64,000 nucleotides of DNA from Spironucleus salmonicida (lineage: Eukaryota > Fornicata > Diplomonadida > Hexamitidae). Location of the stretch: positions 132,001-196,000 of the forward strand of contig CM035317.1 of NCBI GenBank assembly GCA_000497125.2. The letters run 5' to 3'. Numbering within the stretch: the stretch's first letter is position 1; each line of letters opens with the position of its first letter. The notes under the pieces are model-generated. The model had not been told where the DNA came from, searched no databases, and saw nothing but the letters and a program-made list of their open reading frames with translations. The position numbers were made by a program, and so were the translations under genes. Positions 23,291-34,294 of the stretch are shown one piece after another.

Positions 23291-24343
23291 TCAGATCTCA
23301 TTCCTCTGCACGAGGGTGAGCTCGGTGTGCATTCTCGGCTTCCTGCTGCGCACGGCGAAGGCCACGACACCGATGACCGCGGTCAGGGCGACGACACCGC
23401 CGAGGACGGCACCGATGGTGGCGGCCTGGGAGGCTCTGTTGGCGGGCGCGACGCACTGGTGGGCCTGGAAGAGGTAGCCGGGTCTGCACGCGGCGCAGTA
23501 GCGCTCGTCGCAGGACAGGCACCCCTCGGGGCAGGCGGCGCACTGGCCGGCGGTGGTCTGGCGGAAGCCGACCTCGCACTCGTTGCAGGAGTCGCCGCTC
23601 TGGACCTTGCAGTTGGCGATGCCGCCGGGGACGACTGGTGGATGCGTGGGAGGGTTCACCGAGCCGCAGGAGCTGGCGTCGGTACAGACCCCGGCTGGGG
23701 TGAGGTAGAAGCCGAGCCCGCAACCGAGGCACTCGGAGGTGCTGCAGATGACGCAGCCCTCGGCGCAGGGGACGCAGAGCCCGTTGGTGAGGGCGTGACC
23801 GGGGTGGCACACGAGGCAGCCGTCGGCGCCCTCGATCTGACAGGAGTTGGGCTTGGGCACGCATACGTTGTCCTGGACGGCGAGGCCTTCCTTGCACACG
23901 ACACACTTCTCCTCGTACTGGTAGTCGCAGTTCTTCACGCCGGCGTAGCAGTTGCCGTTGGTGTTGGAGTAGCCAGGCTTGCAGCTGATGCAGCCCGCGG
24001 GGGTGTTGGTCTCGCAGAAGGCGGGGTTGGTGACGCACGTGTTGCCGGCGTTGGCCATGCCGTCCTTGCACACGACGCACTTCTCCTCGTACTGGAACTC
24101 GCAGTTGGCGACAGCCGCGAAGCAGTTGCCGTCCTGTTCGACGTGGCCGGGCTTGCAGGTGGCGCAGCCGTCGATGCCCTGAACGGAGCAGAGGGCGGGG
24201 TTGGTGACGCACTTGTTGTCGGCGACGGCGAAGCCCTCGCGGCAGTTGATGCAGGTGGCCTCGTACTGGAACGCGCAGTTCTTGATGTTGGGGATGCAGG
24301 TGTTGTTCTCGCGGTGGGTGTTGGTCGGGCAGGTCGCGCTCAT
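23291..24343 (-). CDS. GC-rich CRMP, 350 residues
   Basis: The ATG at 24343 gives MSATCPTNTHRENNTC; a longer open frame upstream lacks an ATG. The ectodomain has about three tandem modules of the form NC-FQYEEKCVVCK-EG, DN-CV, then C-GC-CKPGH. A CxxC-rich region follows, then one membrane segment (TIGAVLGGVVALTAVIGVVAFAV) and a tail RSRKPRM ending VQRNEI. No TAA or TAG glutamine occurs; every glutamine is CAG/CAA, unlike most other CRMPs here. It lies in the spacer of palindrome 3, 65 bp from the left arm. TGAGTAAA overlaps the stop, resembling the Giardia AGTRAA polyadenylation signal. Confidence 0.9.
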   Translation of the reverse strand: MSATCPTNTHRENNTCIPNIKNCAFQYEATCINCREGFAVADNKCVTNPALCSVQGIDGCATCKPGHVEQDGNCFAAVANCEFQYEEKCVVCKDGMANAGNTCVTNPAFCETNTPAGCISCKPGYSNTNGNCYAGVKNCDYQYEEKCVVCKEGLAVQDNVCVPKPNSCQIEGADGCLVCHPGHALTNGLCVPCAEGCVICSTSECLGCGLGFYLTPAGVCTDASSCGSVNPPTHPPVVPGGIANCKVQSGDSCNECEVGFRQTTAGQCAACPEGCLSCDERYCAACRPGYLFQAHQCVAPANRASQAATIGAVLGGVVALTAVIGVVAFAVRSRKPRMHTELTLVQRNEI

Positions 24344-26124
24344 TGGTAGTGGAGTGGGCGGGTCGGATCGGGGGTATAATACGGTATTAGGCCGATAATC
24401 TATTTCGGACCAAGCTAGAACACCTAGAACTGGTTGATTATCACCGCATCGTGTATAATCCCCAACGATATCTAAACTGACGAACCGTAACACCTGCTAG
24501 GAACCGCCCTCTCTATAATCTTTACCTCACCGCCTCACTCCGTTTTTATTCCAAATATAATAATTATCACTATTATATATTATAAACATACTTTTCACTC
24601 CTTTTTCAAAATTTGCTAATACTCAAATTTTTGTTTTAAACTCATTTTCGAGCGCTGAAAAATGTTATTCCGCGCGTCACGAGCATGCTCCTGCGCGTTT
24701 GGGCCTCGCGAATTTCGGCCTCTGTCCGGCTCAAAATCGCAGAAAAGTCGCGCTCGCACTGCACCAACTGCGGTAGCAGAAACGCGTTTTAGGGCCGCAC
24801 CGCCTGCTGTGTTTTCGGACGAACGGGTGAACGCACGATCTTTTGATGCTGCGTCGGGGGCCGCGCCGTAAGAAATTTTTCTAATTTTCCTTAATTGCAA
24901 ATTGAATTAGATTTTTCGCTCCTTTGTTGTAAAATATTTTCTTATTTTTTACTGAAAAGTGCTAGTTAATACTTCGTTTTCATGATGAAAGCGAGGTGTT
25001 TCTCATAACAATTTTAAAATATTTTCAGGGAGTCAAATTGTCTGAGCGACGGGAATTGCAGGTCAAAATGCGTTAGATTCGACTTCTGCATGAACAATAT
25101 CGAGGTTGGGGAGGTGATTCTGGGCGGTATATTTGGTAGATTTCGGAGACTCATTTTTAAGTTTCACTGTATATTATATATAATAATTGTAAATTTGATA
25201 ATTGGAATTAGATTAAAAATGTAATGATAATAATTATATTATTAAGTATATAACTAAATATTAATTTGGATATTAAAAATGTTAATTGATTTAGTGAAAG
25301 TTGAAGTTTTTAAGTACTTGTATATTGGAGAAAAATTCTGATTCATTTTAGCTACTAGAAGTTGGCTTTTAGGAGAAATAAAAACTATTTTTCTAAATTT
25401 TTCATGATAATGTAAGTAGCTGTTGGGCTCGTCTAATTTTAGAAAGTTCTTGCACAGCTACAGTATTTATAATAAAAAACACTTTAATAAAATCAGTGTT
25501 ATATTTCAATAGTAGTACTAAACTCGAAACAATTAGTTTGATATATATTAGAATGAATTAGTATAAAATAAAAAGTAAGGTACATTGTTACCAATTCTTG
25601 CTGTTTATACACCATTAGTTAAGTGCTATTCTGACAATATTATTAATGCAATATATTAAGTAAAAAGGATAATTAATGTAAATCTAGAACTTACAAGTAT
25701 CAAAAAATTTTGATTCGCCAATATGGGGTCAATTATATTATATTTTTACCAAATAAAAATCTAGTTACATCTACAGTTGTAAAAATTATTTGTCTAAATA
25801 TAACCTAGATCCTAATCAAGGTTTTAGATATAACAAAATATTTTACCCCTTAAGGACCTAAATATAAATTAACAGTTACAGTCATATTTATACATAATAA
25901 ATTGCTTAAATTACATTGATTAAAAATTGTGATAATATGGTTTTTACTAATTTTATTGTATAATACAACTAAACTATATTCAAGGCTAATATTTTTATCC
26001 AGCTTATTTTCACTAATTAATATTATAAATGGTTAGCTTATAGTGACAAATTATATATAATCATACAAACTACAATTTGATATTAAAAATATTAAAATTA
26101 ATCCTAACTAGAAAAAAAATATGA
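24344..26124. other. Intergenic DNA with a GC island and a CRMP-like scrap
   Basis: 24344-24540 probably holds the CRMP promoter. 24650-24870 is a sharply GC-rich island; both strands have short frames, and one frame contains CTNCG, but none is convincing. At about 25030-25200 a plus-strand frame reads SNCLSDGNCRSKC and then hydrophobic residues before TGA, perhaps the end of a lost CRMP. The rest is AT-rich. Confidence 0.45.
24411..24427. repeat. 17-bp direct repeat, copy 2
   Basis: Same word as 23055-23071, lying 68 bp or more upstream of the CRMP start codon. Confidence 0.7.
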
Positions 26125-26970
26125 ATGTATTTTGCAAACTCTGAGTTATCCTCAATTTTTATGATACAGGTACTACGCAAATATAAATTAGACATTTGCA
26201 GATATAAAAATATTAATTATGTGACGATACGTAGAACATATTCATCTACATATAAAAATTTGATATCTCCTGGTTAAATTTAAGCTATATCTGCTTATCG
26301 AAATAATATTCATATTAATATTTCTTAGTCAACTTCTTTTATGATTGAATTATAAAAATCAACTGATATTAAAATGAAAATTTATATATATAACTAAACA
26401 TGCATTCTTATTTCAAAATAGTCGTCGTCCATTCTACAAAAGGATATTAAATTAAACAACCAAATTAATTTAATGTTGATAAATATGTATATTTTTATTT
26501 AAGAAGAACATCAATTCGACAAGCTTTACTGTTTATAGTTAATAAAATCAGATTCTAAAGATATTAAAATTATTTTTACTTTGTTTAATGAATAGGCGCG
26601 AATAAATAGATTCATATTAGAATCTACCAATATACAAAAAACTTGTTTTATTGATAATAATATTGTTCCAAAAGATAGAAACATACAAGTAACAGCAACA
26701 AATAACTATCCATTAATTAAACCATAGAAAGCAACTATTGCCCTTTATCTATATAATTCTTCGAAAGGCTAATATATTTATAGATAATTAAAAGTGGCTA
26801 GTGCTGATTTTTTGATTAATGGGAATATATATTCGGTGCTTACTATCATAGATAAATAATTAATTGAGAATATTAAAAATGATTATAATTATATTTTAAA
26901 AATACCAAAATCTAACGGTGAATTTGGAGATACTATGTACCCATAATTTGAATTCTTAGTAAAACTATGA
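26125..26970 (+). CDS. Hypothetical surface-type protein, 281 residues before TGA
   Basis: Open with many TAA/TAG glutamines from the ATG just after a TGA (26122). The middle and C-terminal part (for example NNYPLIKPQKATIALYLYN) has alternating hydrophobic and polar residues as in beta-sandwich domains. The TGA at 26968-26970 is followed in the same frame by a 21-residue hydrophobic stretch (26971-27033), then basic residues (QITRQILRRLSQ). That looks like a membrane anchor and cytoplasmic tail cut off by the stop. The real start could be a later ATG (26161 or 26341). I recognise no family. Confidence 0.55.
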
Positions 26971-27317
26971 ATAATCATATTTAATCTTGTAATAATACTT
27001 ATTTCAATAATAATTTGTGATATTTTGGTGGTATAATCATATTTTATACAAATAACAAGACAAATATTAAGAAGGTTAAGCCAAGCGTCAAAATTGATAA
27101 TATATTAATAAATATTTCTATTATTTTCATTGAAAAATATTTAGATTTAAATCCAATCAAAATAATGTCATTTCTTAGATGATTATTAATATTCATATTA
27201 TAAATAATATTTTATGCCAACTTAGTAGGTATCAGATATAATTTATATATTATTAATAATAAAAGAATTTGTATACTTTTTTTGTATATTTTCAAACTTT
27301 CATTTTCCACTTCCTGA

Positions 27318-27839
27318 ATGAACTACGCTAAGAATTCGCAAATGTACTTCTATGGAAATGTTTAGCAGCGGCGCATTGTGCAATTTTTATGCAAACAATA
27401 TTCACTTAAATGTGATTTAAGCCCACCAAGAAACCCAAAACCATTTTTAACAGATTTAGATAAATAAATCTATAATATGACATAAATACTGCAGCATTTA
27501 GCATTAAAAGTTGAATTTAAGGGAGAAATCGATCTTGAAATGATATAAAAAGTAGATTAAATTTCTGTAAAATATTGTAAAGATGAAGATATTTTAGCTG
27601 ATATTAGTAGTTTGTAGTAGTATATTAACTTCGACAAAAAAGTTAATGTATGGGAACTTTATTTAGTATGCATCTTAACGAGATACTTTGAAGAAAACTA
27701 CACAAAAGAAAAAGCTTTAACAGAGCTACCAATCTGTGTTTAACTTTGTGATAAAGTTTTTACTGAAATGGACTAAGCTTAAGATTGCTGGGGTAAAATT
27801 TTGTGGAAAGTAGAGAGGAAAAAACGCGTTAAAGCCTGA
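27318..27839 (+). CDS. Hypothetical protein, 173 residues
   Basis: ATG directly follows an overlapping TGA; the frame is open to TGA 27837-27839 with TAA/TAG glutamines. Composition is clearly protein-like (KVNVWELYLVCILTRYFEEN, WGKILWKVERKK). It is predicted mostly helical, with no membrane segment or cysteine motif. It lies in the palindrome 3 spacer with no mirrored copy. Family unknown. Confidence 0.6.
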
Positions 27840-28150
27840 GTGATTTTTATTATTAGTAGAGTAATAAGACTTAAAAAAATTAGCAATGCTAGTTACATAA
27901 TTTTAATTATATATTTAATGAATTTGACTATAAAGATAAATAATCTAATTTATGTTCAATTAAAACAGTAAATAATAATATAAACTATTTGCTTTATTTA
28001 TATTATCGAAATTGCTAAAATATTAATATTAAAAGAACAACATTTAAATTTCTATGGATTGATTAATTCCATTTTTTTATTATTTCAAAATAATATATAA
28101 TAAATAATAAAAATGTTTATTTTAAAAACACCTGCAAACACCAGTTTAAT
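27840..28150. other. Intergenic, AT-rich
   Basis: No gene or motif seen. Confidence 0.5.
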
Positions 28151-28635
28151 ATAAGAAATATGACACTCCAGTGATAAGGAACTCACGTGCACTCATAGTT
28201 AGCTAGCCCCTATACAGTAATACCATTTTTGCCAATAATCCACTTCCATCGTGTTTGAAAAAATAGCTTGCCCGCTACAGGTTCACTATCAAGCCTAGCA
28301 AATCGCTAGGTGTTCTAGCTTGCATCTGCGATTATCCTGCATTGCAGTAGCTGTTTAGTTAAAATTGCGTAATTTGCAGCAGCAAGTCTGGCGCAGCGGA
28401 CAGCCATCGCCAGATAAGGCTTCTGGAGCGAGAGCGAAGCAGTTCAAGCTAGCTACAATGCACACAAACGACTGGCAAAGTAGTGAGAGGCTTGATTTGC
28501 AGGTCTTGCTGGATAGCCTGGGCTGCGCATCCGTCCAGAGTAGCTAATTAGTATACGGTGTATAATATTTATCTGCACAAAATAATTTTCACACATTCTG
28601 AATACTTTATATTAACATATCATATCCCGCAAAAT

Positions 28636-29016
28636 ATGAGCAGCGTAGATGCCGCAGACGAGGCCTATCAGGCTATGCTGGAGAGCAGAAACTCCAAGCT
28701 CAACCTGCTCATCGGTATGCAGTCCCAATTTGCCAGCTTCGACTTCGAGCAGAAAATCAGCACCCACATCATCTCCTTCCCGGCCATGCACCAGCTGCGG
28801 CTGGCGGCAGACGACCTGCTGCGGAAGCTGTCGCAGGCCACCCTGATCGACCCGGTGACGATCATCGCGCACGACATTCTGCAGCTGGCCCAGCGGTTCA
28901 CGTCCATGGAGAAGGACGTGCTGGGAACGGCGGACCAGCTCGGGATGCGCGTCGCGCTGCAGCGGCTGGACGCCGGGATTCGCATGGTGGCGGAGTACCT
29001 GGGCGAGAGGGAGTGA
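28636..29016 (+). CDS. Hypothetical helical protein, 126 residues, right copy
   Basis: Identical mirror of 22361-22741, convergent with H2A at 29036. Confidence 0.75.
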   Translation: MSSVDAADEAYQAMLESRNSKLNLLIGMQSQFASFDFEQKISTHIISFPAMHQLRLAADDLLRKLSQATLIDPVTIIAHDILQLAQRFTSMEKDVLGTADQLGMRVALQRLDAGIRMVAEYLGERE

Positions 29017-29035
29017 CAGGGTAAACAAGAATATA

Positions 29036-29395
29036 TCACTGGTCCTGGGACTTCTTGGACTTGGAGGTGTGCTTCTTCTCGTCCTCGAGTCTGGCGACAC
29101 CGCCGTCGCGGATGACGACGTCCTTGAAGATCTCGTTGAGCTCCTTGTCCTTGCGGATGGCGTTCACGATGTTGTTGGGGGTGATACGCTTGGTGGACTT
29201 CTTGTCCTTCTGGTTGAGGGCTTCCTTGAACACCTCGTCGATGACGGACTCGAGGATGGCGGCCATGTAGACGGGGGCGTCGGAGGAGATACGGTCGGCG
29301 TAGCGGCCCTCCTTGAGATGCCTGTGGATACGACCGACGGGGAAGATGATACCGGCACGGGTGGATCTGGACTTGGCTTTGTTGTCAATGGCCAT
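29036..29395 (-). CDS. H2A: Histone H2A, right copy
   Basis: Identical mirror of the gene at 21982-22341, giving two H2A genes of the same sequence. The upstream AT-rich DNA beyond 29466 differs from that of the left copy, so the two share only about 70 bp of upstream sequence. Confidence 0.93.
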   Translation of the reverse strand: MAIDNKAKSRSTRAGIIFPVGRIHRHLKEGRYADRISSDAPVYMAAILESVIDEVFKEALNQKDKKSTKRITPNNIVNAIRKDKELNEIFKDVVIRDGGVARLEDEKKHTSKSKKSQDQ

Positions 29396-29466
29396 TTTTG
29401 AAGGGGAAAATCGGGGGAGCGGGGGTGCCGGGCCTAGCGACTCGCGCAGGTTCGAATTTCTTAAAA

Positions 29467-30249
29467 TAAGTAAAATGTACTATTATATGTTAAATTATTA
29501 TAATATAAAAGATTATATCCAAATTAACATTCTGGGAAAAGCGATGTTTTATGTAACCTGATAAAAATTAACATTAGTAAAATTGACATCATTAAATTAT
29601 CCAGAACCTTATACTTAATAATTACTATCATATAACTAAATACTCAAATATGCTAATCATATTGATAAAATATAGGTTAAGAATTGATTTATATAAGCAA
29701 ATAAATCCTAAATAATTTAATACTAATATCTCACTGTAGTAAAAAATAAAATCACTCAAATGATAAATCAAATTCTAAGAATGCAAGAACATCAACAAAC
29801 ACATCTTCAGTTTATGAAAGAACAGATGAGTCTGATATAGAGAAATCACATAAATCAGGTAGAAAATCACAAAATGATATAAATTTGGTTTATTGCAATA
29901 TATTAGTATTTAAACGAGGACTTACTAGTGGTTTGCACATACTAGAGAATTCAACTCTCTTATTACGCACAATTTTACCAAGTTACATTTAGTAGTAGAA
30001 GTATTAGATCTTAATGATACCTTATATATTTAATATAGTATATATAAAAAACTTATTTAAGATAGTTCTGGTAAAATTCATAGTAATTATTTATATGAAA
30101 TAAAATTTATAAAATAATTTCTTTGATTGTATTTAAAATTATTTTATTAAAAAATAGTGATAATAAGAAGATTAATAATTTTTATTAAAAATTTACTTCT
30201 TATACAATTCTTTTATAAAATCATTAATCAAATAAAGTTAACATCATCA
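29467..30249. other. Intergenic with coding-like fragments
   Basis: Between about 29760 and 30125 the plus strand carries protein-like stretches in more than one frame, with no complete gene. Family not recognised; probably a worn gene or element. Confidence 0.35.
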
Positions 30250-31617
30250 TCACTCGCCCATGCATGGTTTACCAGTGCCAACTAAACCACTTTTAACGCC
30301 CAAATATCTTAAATAACAACTAAAGTTTCTAATTTCAGCTTAGTTAATATCTTGCTTTCCACTCCAGCTTATTTCTGAAATGGCGCTAGCTCTAGGCCAG
30401 ATTCTTTGATCTAAGTTACCCTCATCGGTGAATTTTCCGTCAAGATATGCGCAATTCTTAGTTGTATTTTGTGCTAAGAAGTCTAAATAAGTATCTTACC
30501 AGTAAATTCGATATTTTCCTGGTGTTGAAAGAGCAAGCTGGAAGTTAAACGAATGGAAAGCATTCGTATTAGTAATCTAAGATGACTCAGCTTCGATTAA
30601 ATCAACTTCTATTTGAGATTCTAAAGCCTCCTAATATTAAATAATTATACTATTTGGAGCAATATTTTTAATAATATCTGTTATATTTTGAATGAAGGCT
30701 TTGTGAAGATCTTTGAAAGTTATTTAATGTTACTATACATATTGATTTATCATAGCATCTTCTTTCCAGCAACTGAATACATTTTCACTATTGCCTATAT
30801 GGAAATATTTCATTAATTCTGGCTGAACAGCTTACACTATCTCAGTTATGACTTCATAAGTGTGAGTGTTAAAAGGATGAAGTAAGAAGTTCTTGGTGCA
30901 ATCAGCTAAGATTTCAGGTTTAGATTTGCTGATAATTTCAGAGGCTTTAAGGAAATCAATCTCAAAATAAATGCTTATACCTAATAAATTTCCATAATTT
31001 ATAATAGATTATAAATCTTTTTTCGAGTGAACATACTTTTTACCCATATAATATGACGAGTTCTTTAATGTTGTCTCCACAGCAACAGCATATTCATTAC
31101 CTAATACTATACCAACAATGTTCATCTTAGCTAATGCGGCGGCAAGAATTTGGCGTTTTATAGCAACTACTGGTAGAAAATGCGTTGCAGAATCGATCTT
31201 AAGGCTTCTAAAGTCCGACTAAGGAGAATCAGTAAGTATTTATTCCTATATGGTGTAAATACCTTACTCATAATACTGATCAATTGGTGCAGAAATAAGT
31301 TGGGCCAGAGTAGAAAGAGCAAGGCTTAGTTTGGATACAGAAGTTATGTCTAATATGATAGACTTTTTTTCAACATTGATAGAATAGTAATCTTCCGAAT
31401 CATGTTGATTATATTTAATATAAAGAACAACCGGAGAGCTATCCTTAGTACATTTTCCTTTAGGGAATATAGCTGGTACGAATTCCTCAAAAACACGAGA
31501 TGCAGTATCAAAATATTTAGTATCAGGGTTAAGAGTGAGAGATGTTATATAATACTAACTAGGCATGAGCACTTATTTTTGTGGTTAAGGTAGGATACAG
31601 AGGGATAAAAGAAGCAT
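30250..31617 (-). CDS. GH20 beta-N-acetylhexosaminidase-like protein, 455 residues
   Basis: The start at 31617 gives MLLLSLCILP, a signal-peptide-like N terminus; a later ATG (31566) would lose it. GH20 landmarks in order: FRSLKIDSATHFLPV near residue 135 (usual form RG...D..RHF.P), an NIVGIVLGN segment, HIGNSEN at 273-279, and a C-terminal WPRASAISEISWSG. The family removes terminal N-acetylhexosamines in lysosomes or outside the cell. The catalytic pair is normally Asp-Glu in HxGGDE; here it reads HIGNSE, so the Asp is Ser while the Glu is kept. The WHIVDDQS region is also not conserved. The gene is intact, so it may have altered or lost activity. Stop in GAGTGAT. Confidence 0.85.
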
Positions 31618-31951
31618 TTATAGGAAAGTTGATTTTGTAGTTAGCATATAATTTTTATATAATAATACTAAATGATCATTTCATTCTTAAATATTGAAAA
31701 TCACAATAAAGCCTGCTCTTGCATTTAATTTGACTATGGTAATCACAATATAGCTAACCCCCATCATGCAAATATCGAACCACTCCATAAAACACTCATT
31801 TCACCCGTAACTCCTAACTCCTAACCCCAAATTCCAAATTTCCACCCTCCTTCCCCTTCCCCTTCCAAACCAATTTTCTCTCCCCAAATAATCATATTAT
31901 ATCTCTATTATAACAATAATAAATTTTTCTACCACCCTCAATTTTTCACTC
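31618..31951. other. Intergenic, nothing seen
   Basis: AT-rich DNA with a pyrimidine-rich stretch near 31800-31880. Confidence 0.5.
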
Positions 31952-34294
31952 TCAGAACAGCTAACTGCTGCTCGAACTGATCCTAACCCCAACAACATCC
32001 GTGTCGTAGTCTTTATTAGCCCTCGCTTTGCGCTTTTTGACCGCCCAGATAACGAGTATTACGGCCGCTACGGCCAGCGCCAGCCCCAGAACTGCCCCCA
32101 GGCCGATCCCGACGAGCGCCAGCGTGTTCTGGCACATTCTCGGGTTCTCTGCGCAGTTTACGCACGCCCCCTCCAGCAAAAGCGACCCCTCGGCGCACTC
32201 GGCGCAGGCGGCGCCGTCGCACCTCGCGCAGCCCTCCGCGAGAATGCCGCCGCAATTGCACTTTTCGCTCTAAATTCCGCTGCAGGGCGCGCACGTTTTT
32301 TCTGTCAGGAAGTGGTCGTTTTCGCACGCTTCGCACGCGCTTCCAGAACTGCATTATGCGCAGTTCTGGGGGCACGCCACGCACGCGTTCGCGCTGCTCA
32401 AATTTTACTCGCAAAATGCACCACTTTAGCAAAAAATTTTTTCGCCGCATTCGTCGATAACGCAGTTCCCTTCCAATAATTTTGTCCCGGGGACGCATTT
32501 TCCGCAGCTGGAAGGGCCGCATTCGCTGCAATTCGCGAAATTTTTGCCCTCGCAGGTGCAGGAGGAGCCGATTTCGGCGTTTTCGGAGCAGCTCAGGCAG
32601 CGGTTTTGCGCCAGAAAGTGCCCGTCTGCGCAGGCTGTGCAGGCCCCAGAATCGCAGTTTACGCAGTTCTGGATCAGCGCAGTTGCGCAGGTGCAGGAAA
32701 ATTCAATGCCTGGCTTCGAATCGCAGGGGGCGCAAACTGCGTTACTGAGGAAATTGTTCTGTTTGCAGCTTTTGCAGTTTTTACTCGTTATATCACATGT
32801 TTCACAATTTTCATCACAAATTTGGCACGAATTACCCGTTATATCATTAGTTTCGCAGAATTCTCCGGTTTTGCAGCTGCCAGGCTGGCACATATCGATG
32901 ATACAAGCGCCGTTAGAAAGGCGGTAGTTAGTGATACAAAGGCTGCAGGAACCGGCATCGCAGGCTGCGCAGTTGAGCGTTTTTTGCGCTCCACATTGGC
33001 AGGTGCTTCCTATTGGCAAAGTAGCTTCGCAGGGAACGCACATGTTGTTCTAGTTTGAAAAACCGTTTTCGCAGACTGTGCAGGTCGTTATATCAGTACA
33101 AATTGCACAATTTTCGCTGCATTTCTGGCATTTGTTTGTTTCTGTCGAACTGATATAACAGAATTCGTCTGCTTGGCATTCTGAGCTGTTTTGGCACTGG
33201 TCTGGAACGCAAATAAGATCTATGAGCTTGAATTAGGATTTGCACGTTTTGCAACTTGTTATATCACATTCAATGCAGTTTGTGATCAATTTTGAGTCGC
33301 AAACGCAGCTTTCGCCGATTTTTTGGTCCTCAGAGCAGCGGTTGCAGGTATTTTCTACGAGATAGTAGCCATTCCCGCAGGACACACAAACGTCGTTTGC
33401 GCATTTTCCGCAGTATTATATCAGTTGCGAGCCGCAATTGCACGAGAATCCGCTAATCGACTCGATTTCGCAGACTTTGCAGGTATTCTAATCAAGAAAC
33501 TGCCCTTCCTAACAAGTTGTGCACAAATTCATTTGCACCGAGCACTGCTTACAGTTTTTATCGCAGTCCTTGCACTAGTTGATCTTTGTATCGGAAACGT
33601 CGCAAAATGTCCCTGACAAACAGTCGTTATCGCCCTGGCAGTGGTCTGGCTAGCACGTTCCACCGATCAACTTGTAGAATTTTCTACAGGTTCTACATGT
33701 GTTCTTATCGCAATTGGCGCAGTTGGTAATTTAGTTTTCCTAGCATTAGCATATGCTGCCGATTAGCATATTCTCATTGCACGCAAAGCACCCTTCGTCG
33801 CTGTTGAAATTACCCGTTTTGCAGGTCGTGCAGGTCGCCAAATTTGCGCAGCGATCGCAGTTCCTAGAGCAGTTTACACACGTTTTTTCTGCGGTTAGGA
33901 ACTGGTCGGACAGGCATGATAAGCATACCGTTGAATCAGTGCACGATTAGCAGTTCTAATCGCACTTTTCGCACTGGCGATCCGCGTTCACAAAGTAGCC
34001 GAAGAAGCACTCCGTGCACGTATCCAAGTCCGTGCAACGCACGCAGTTCGCGATGCAGCTCTCGCAGACGCCTTTCTTCAGGAAGTAGTTCCGCGTGCAC
34101 AAAACGCAGTTCTCCTCGTTGCACTCAGCGCAGTTCGGCTTGATAGTGAATTTTTTCCCGCACTGGCAGGACGTGCCGACCGGCTGGTTCGCGTTGCATG
34201 CTAGACATTCCGCCTTCTCCCCGGGGTTCAGTGGGCAGTAGTAGGGCGAACCGCAGCTGTTGGTCGTCTCAGAACAGGATCCGGCTGATCCCAT
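31952..34294 (-). CDS. CRMP, 780 residues
   Basis: The first ATG gives MGSAGSCSETTNSCGSPYYC; an upstream open stretch has no ATG, and no signal peptide is visible. The CxxC-rich ectodomain is open throughout; I checked in-frame TGA over the part with most reassigned codons. One membrane segment (LVGIGLGAVLGLALAVAAVILVI) is followed by WAVKKRKARANKDYD and the end SSSSSQLF, TGA 31952-31954, with AGTGAA just downstream. It is a paralogue of 17858-20212, which has the same architecture, tail type and terminal SSSxQxY/F. Long stretches near 33050-33950 are dense in TAA/TAG glutamines. Confidence 0.9.

Larger units (their letters stand above)
28151..29466. repeat. Palindrome 3, right arm (1,316 bp)
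   Basis: Mirror of 21911-23226. The outer end is AT-rich DNA just upstream of H2A; the inner end lies about 485 bp upstream of the helical gene. Confidence 0.95.

Noticed and set aside
23298-24349. Long antisense frames of 300-340 codons over the GC-rich CRMP
   Set aside because: Low-complexity Arg/Ala/Gly/Val shadows of a GC-rich, stop-poor gene; the cysteine-rich frame is the real one.
29440-29460. tRNA-like GCAGGTTCGAATTTC beside the outer end of palindrome 3
   Set aside because: No matching acceptor, D or anticodon arms and no closing T-stem; only a chance B-box-like word.
1-29466. Palindromes as fold-back sequencing artefacts
   Set aside because: Spacers of 0.6-4.9 kb, rare arm differences, diverged mirrored PPT flanks and different CRMP tails do not fit a simple fold-back read, although read support still needs checking.
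31952-34294. Many apparent stops suggesting a pseudogene
   Set aside because: All are TAA/TAG, read as glutamine here; no in-frame TGA was found in the part examined.
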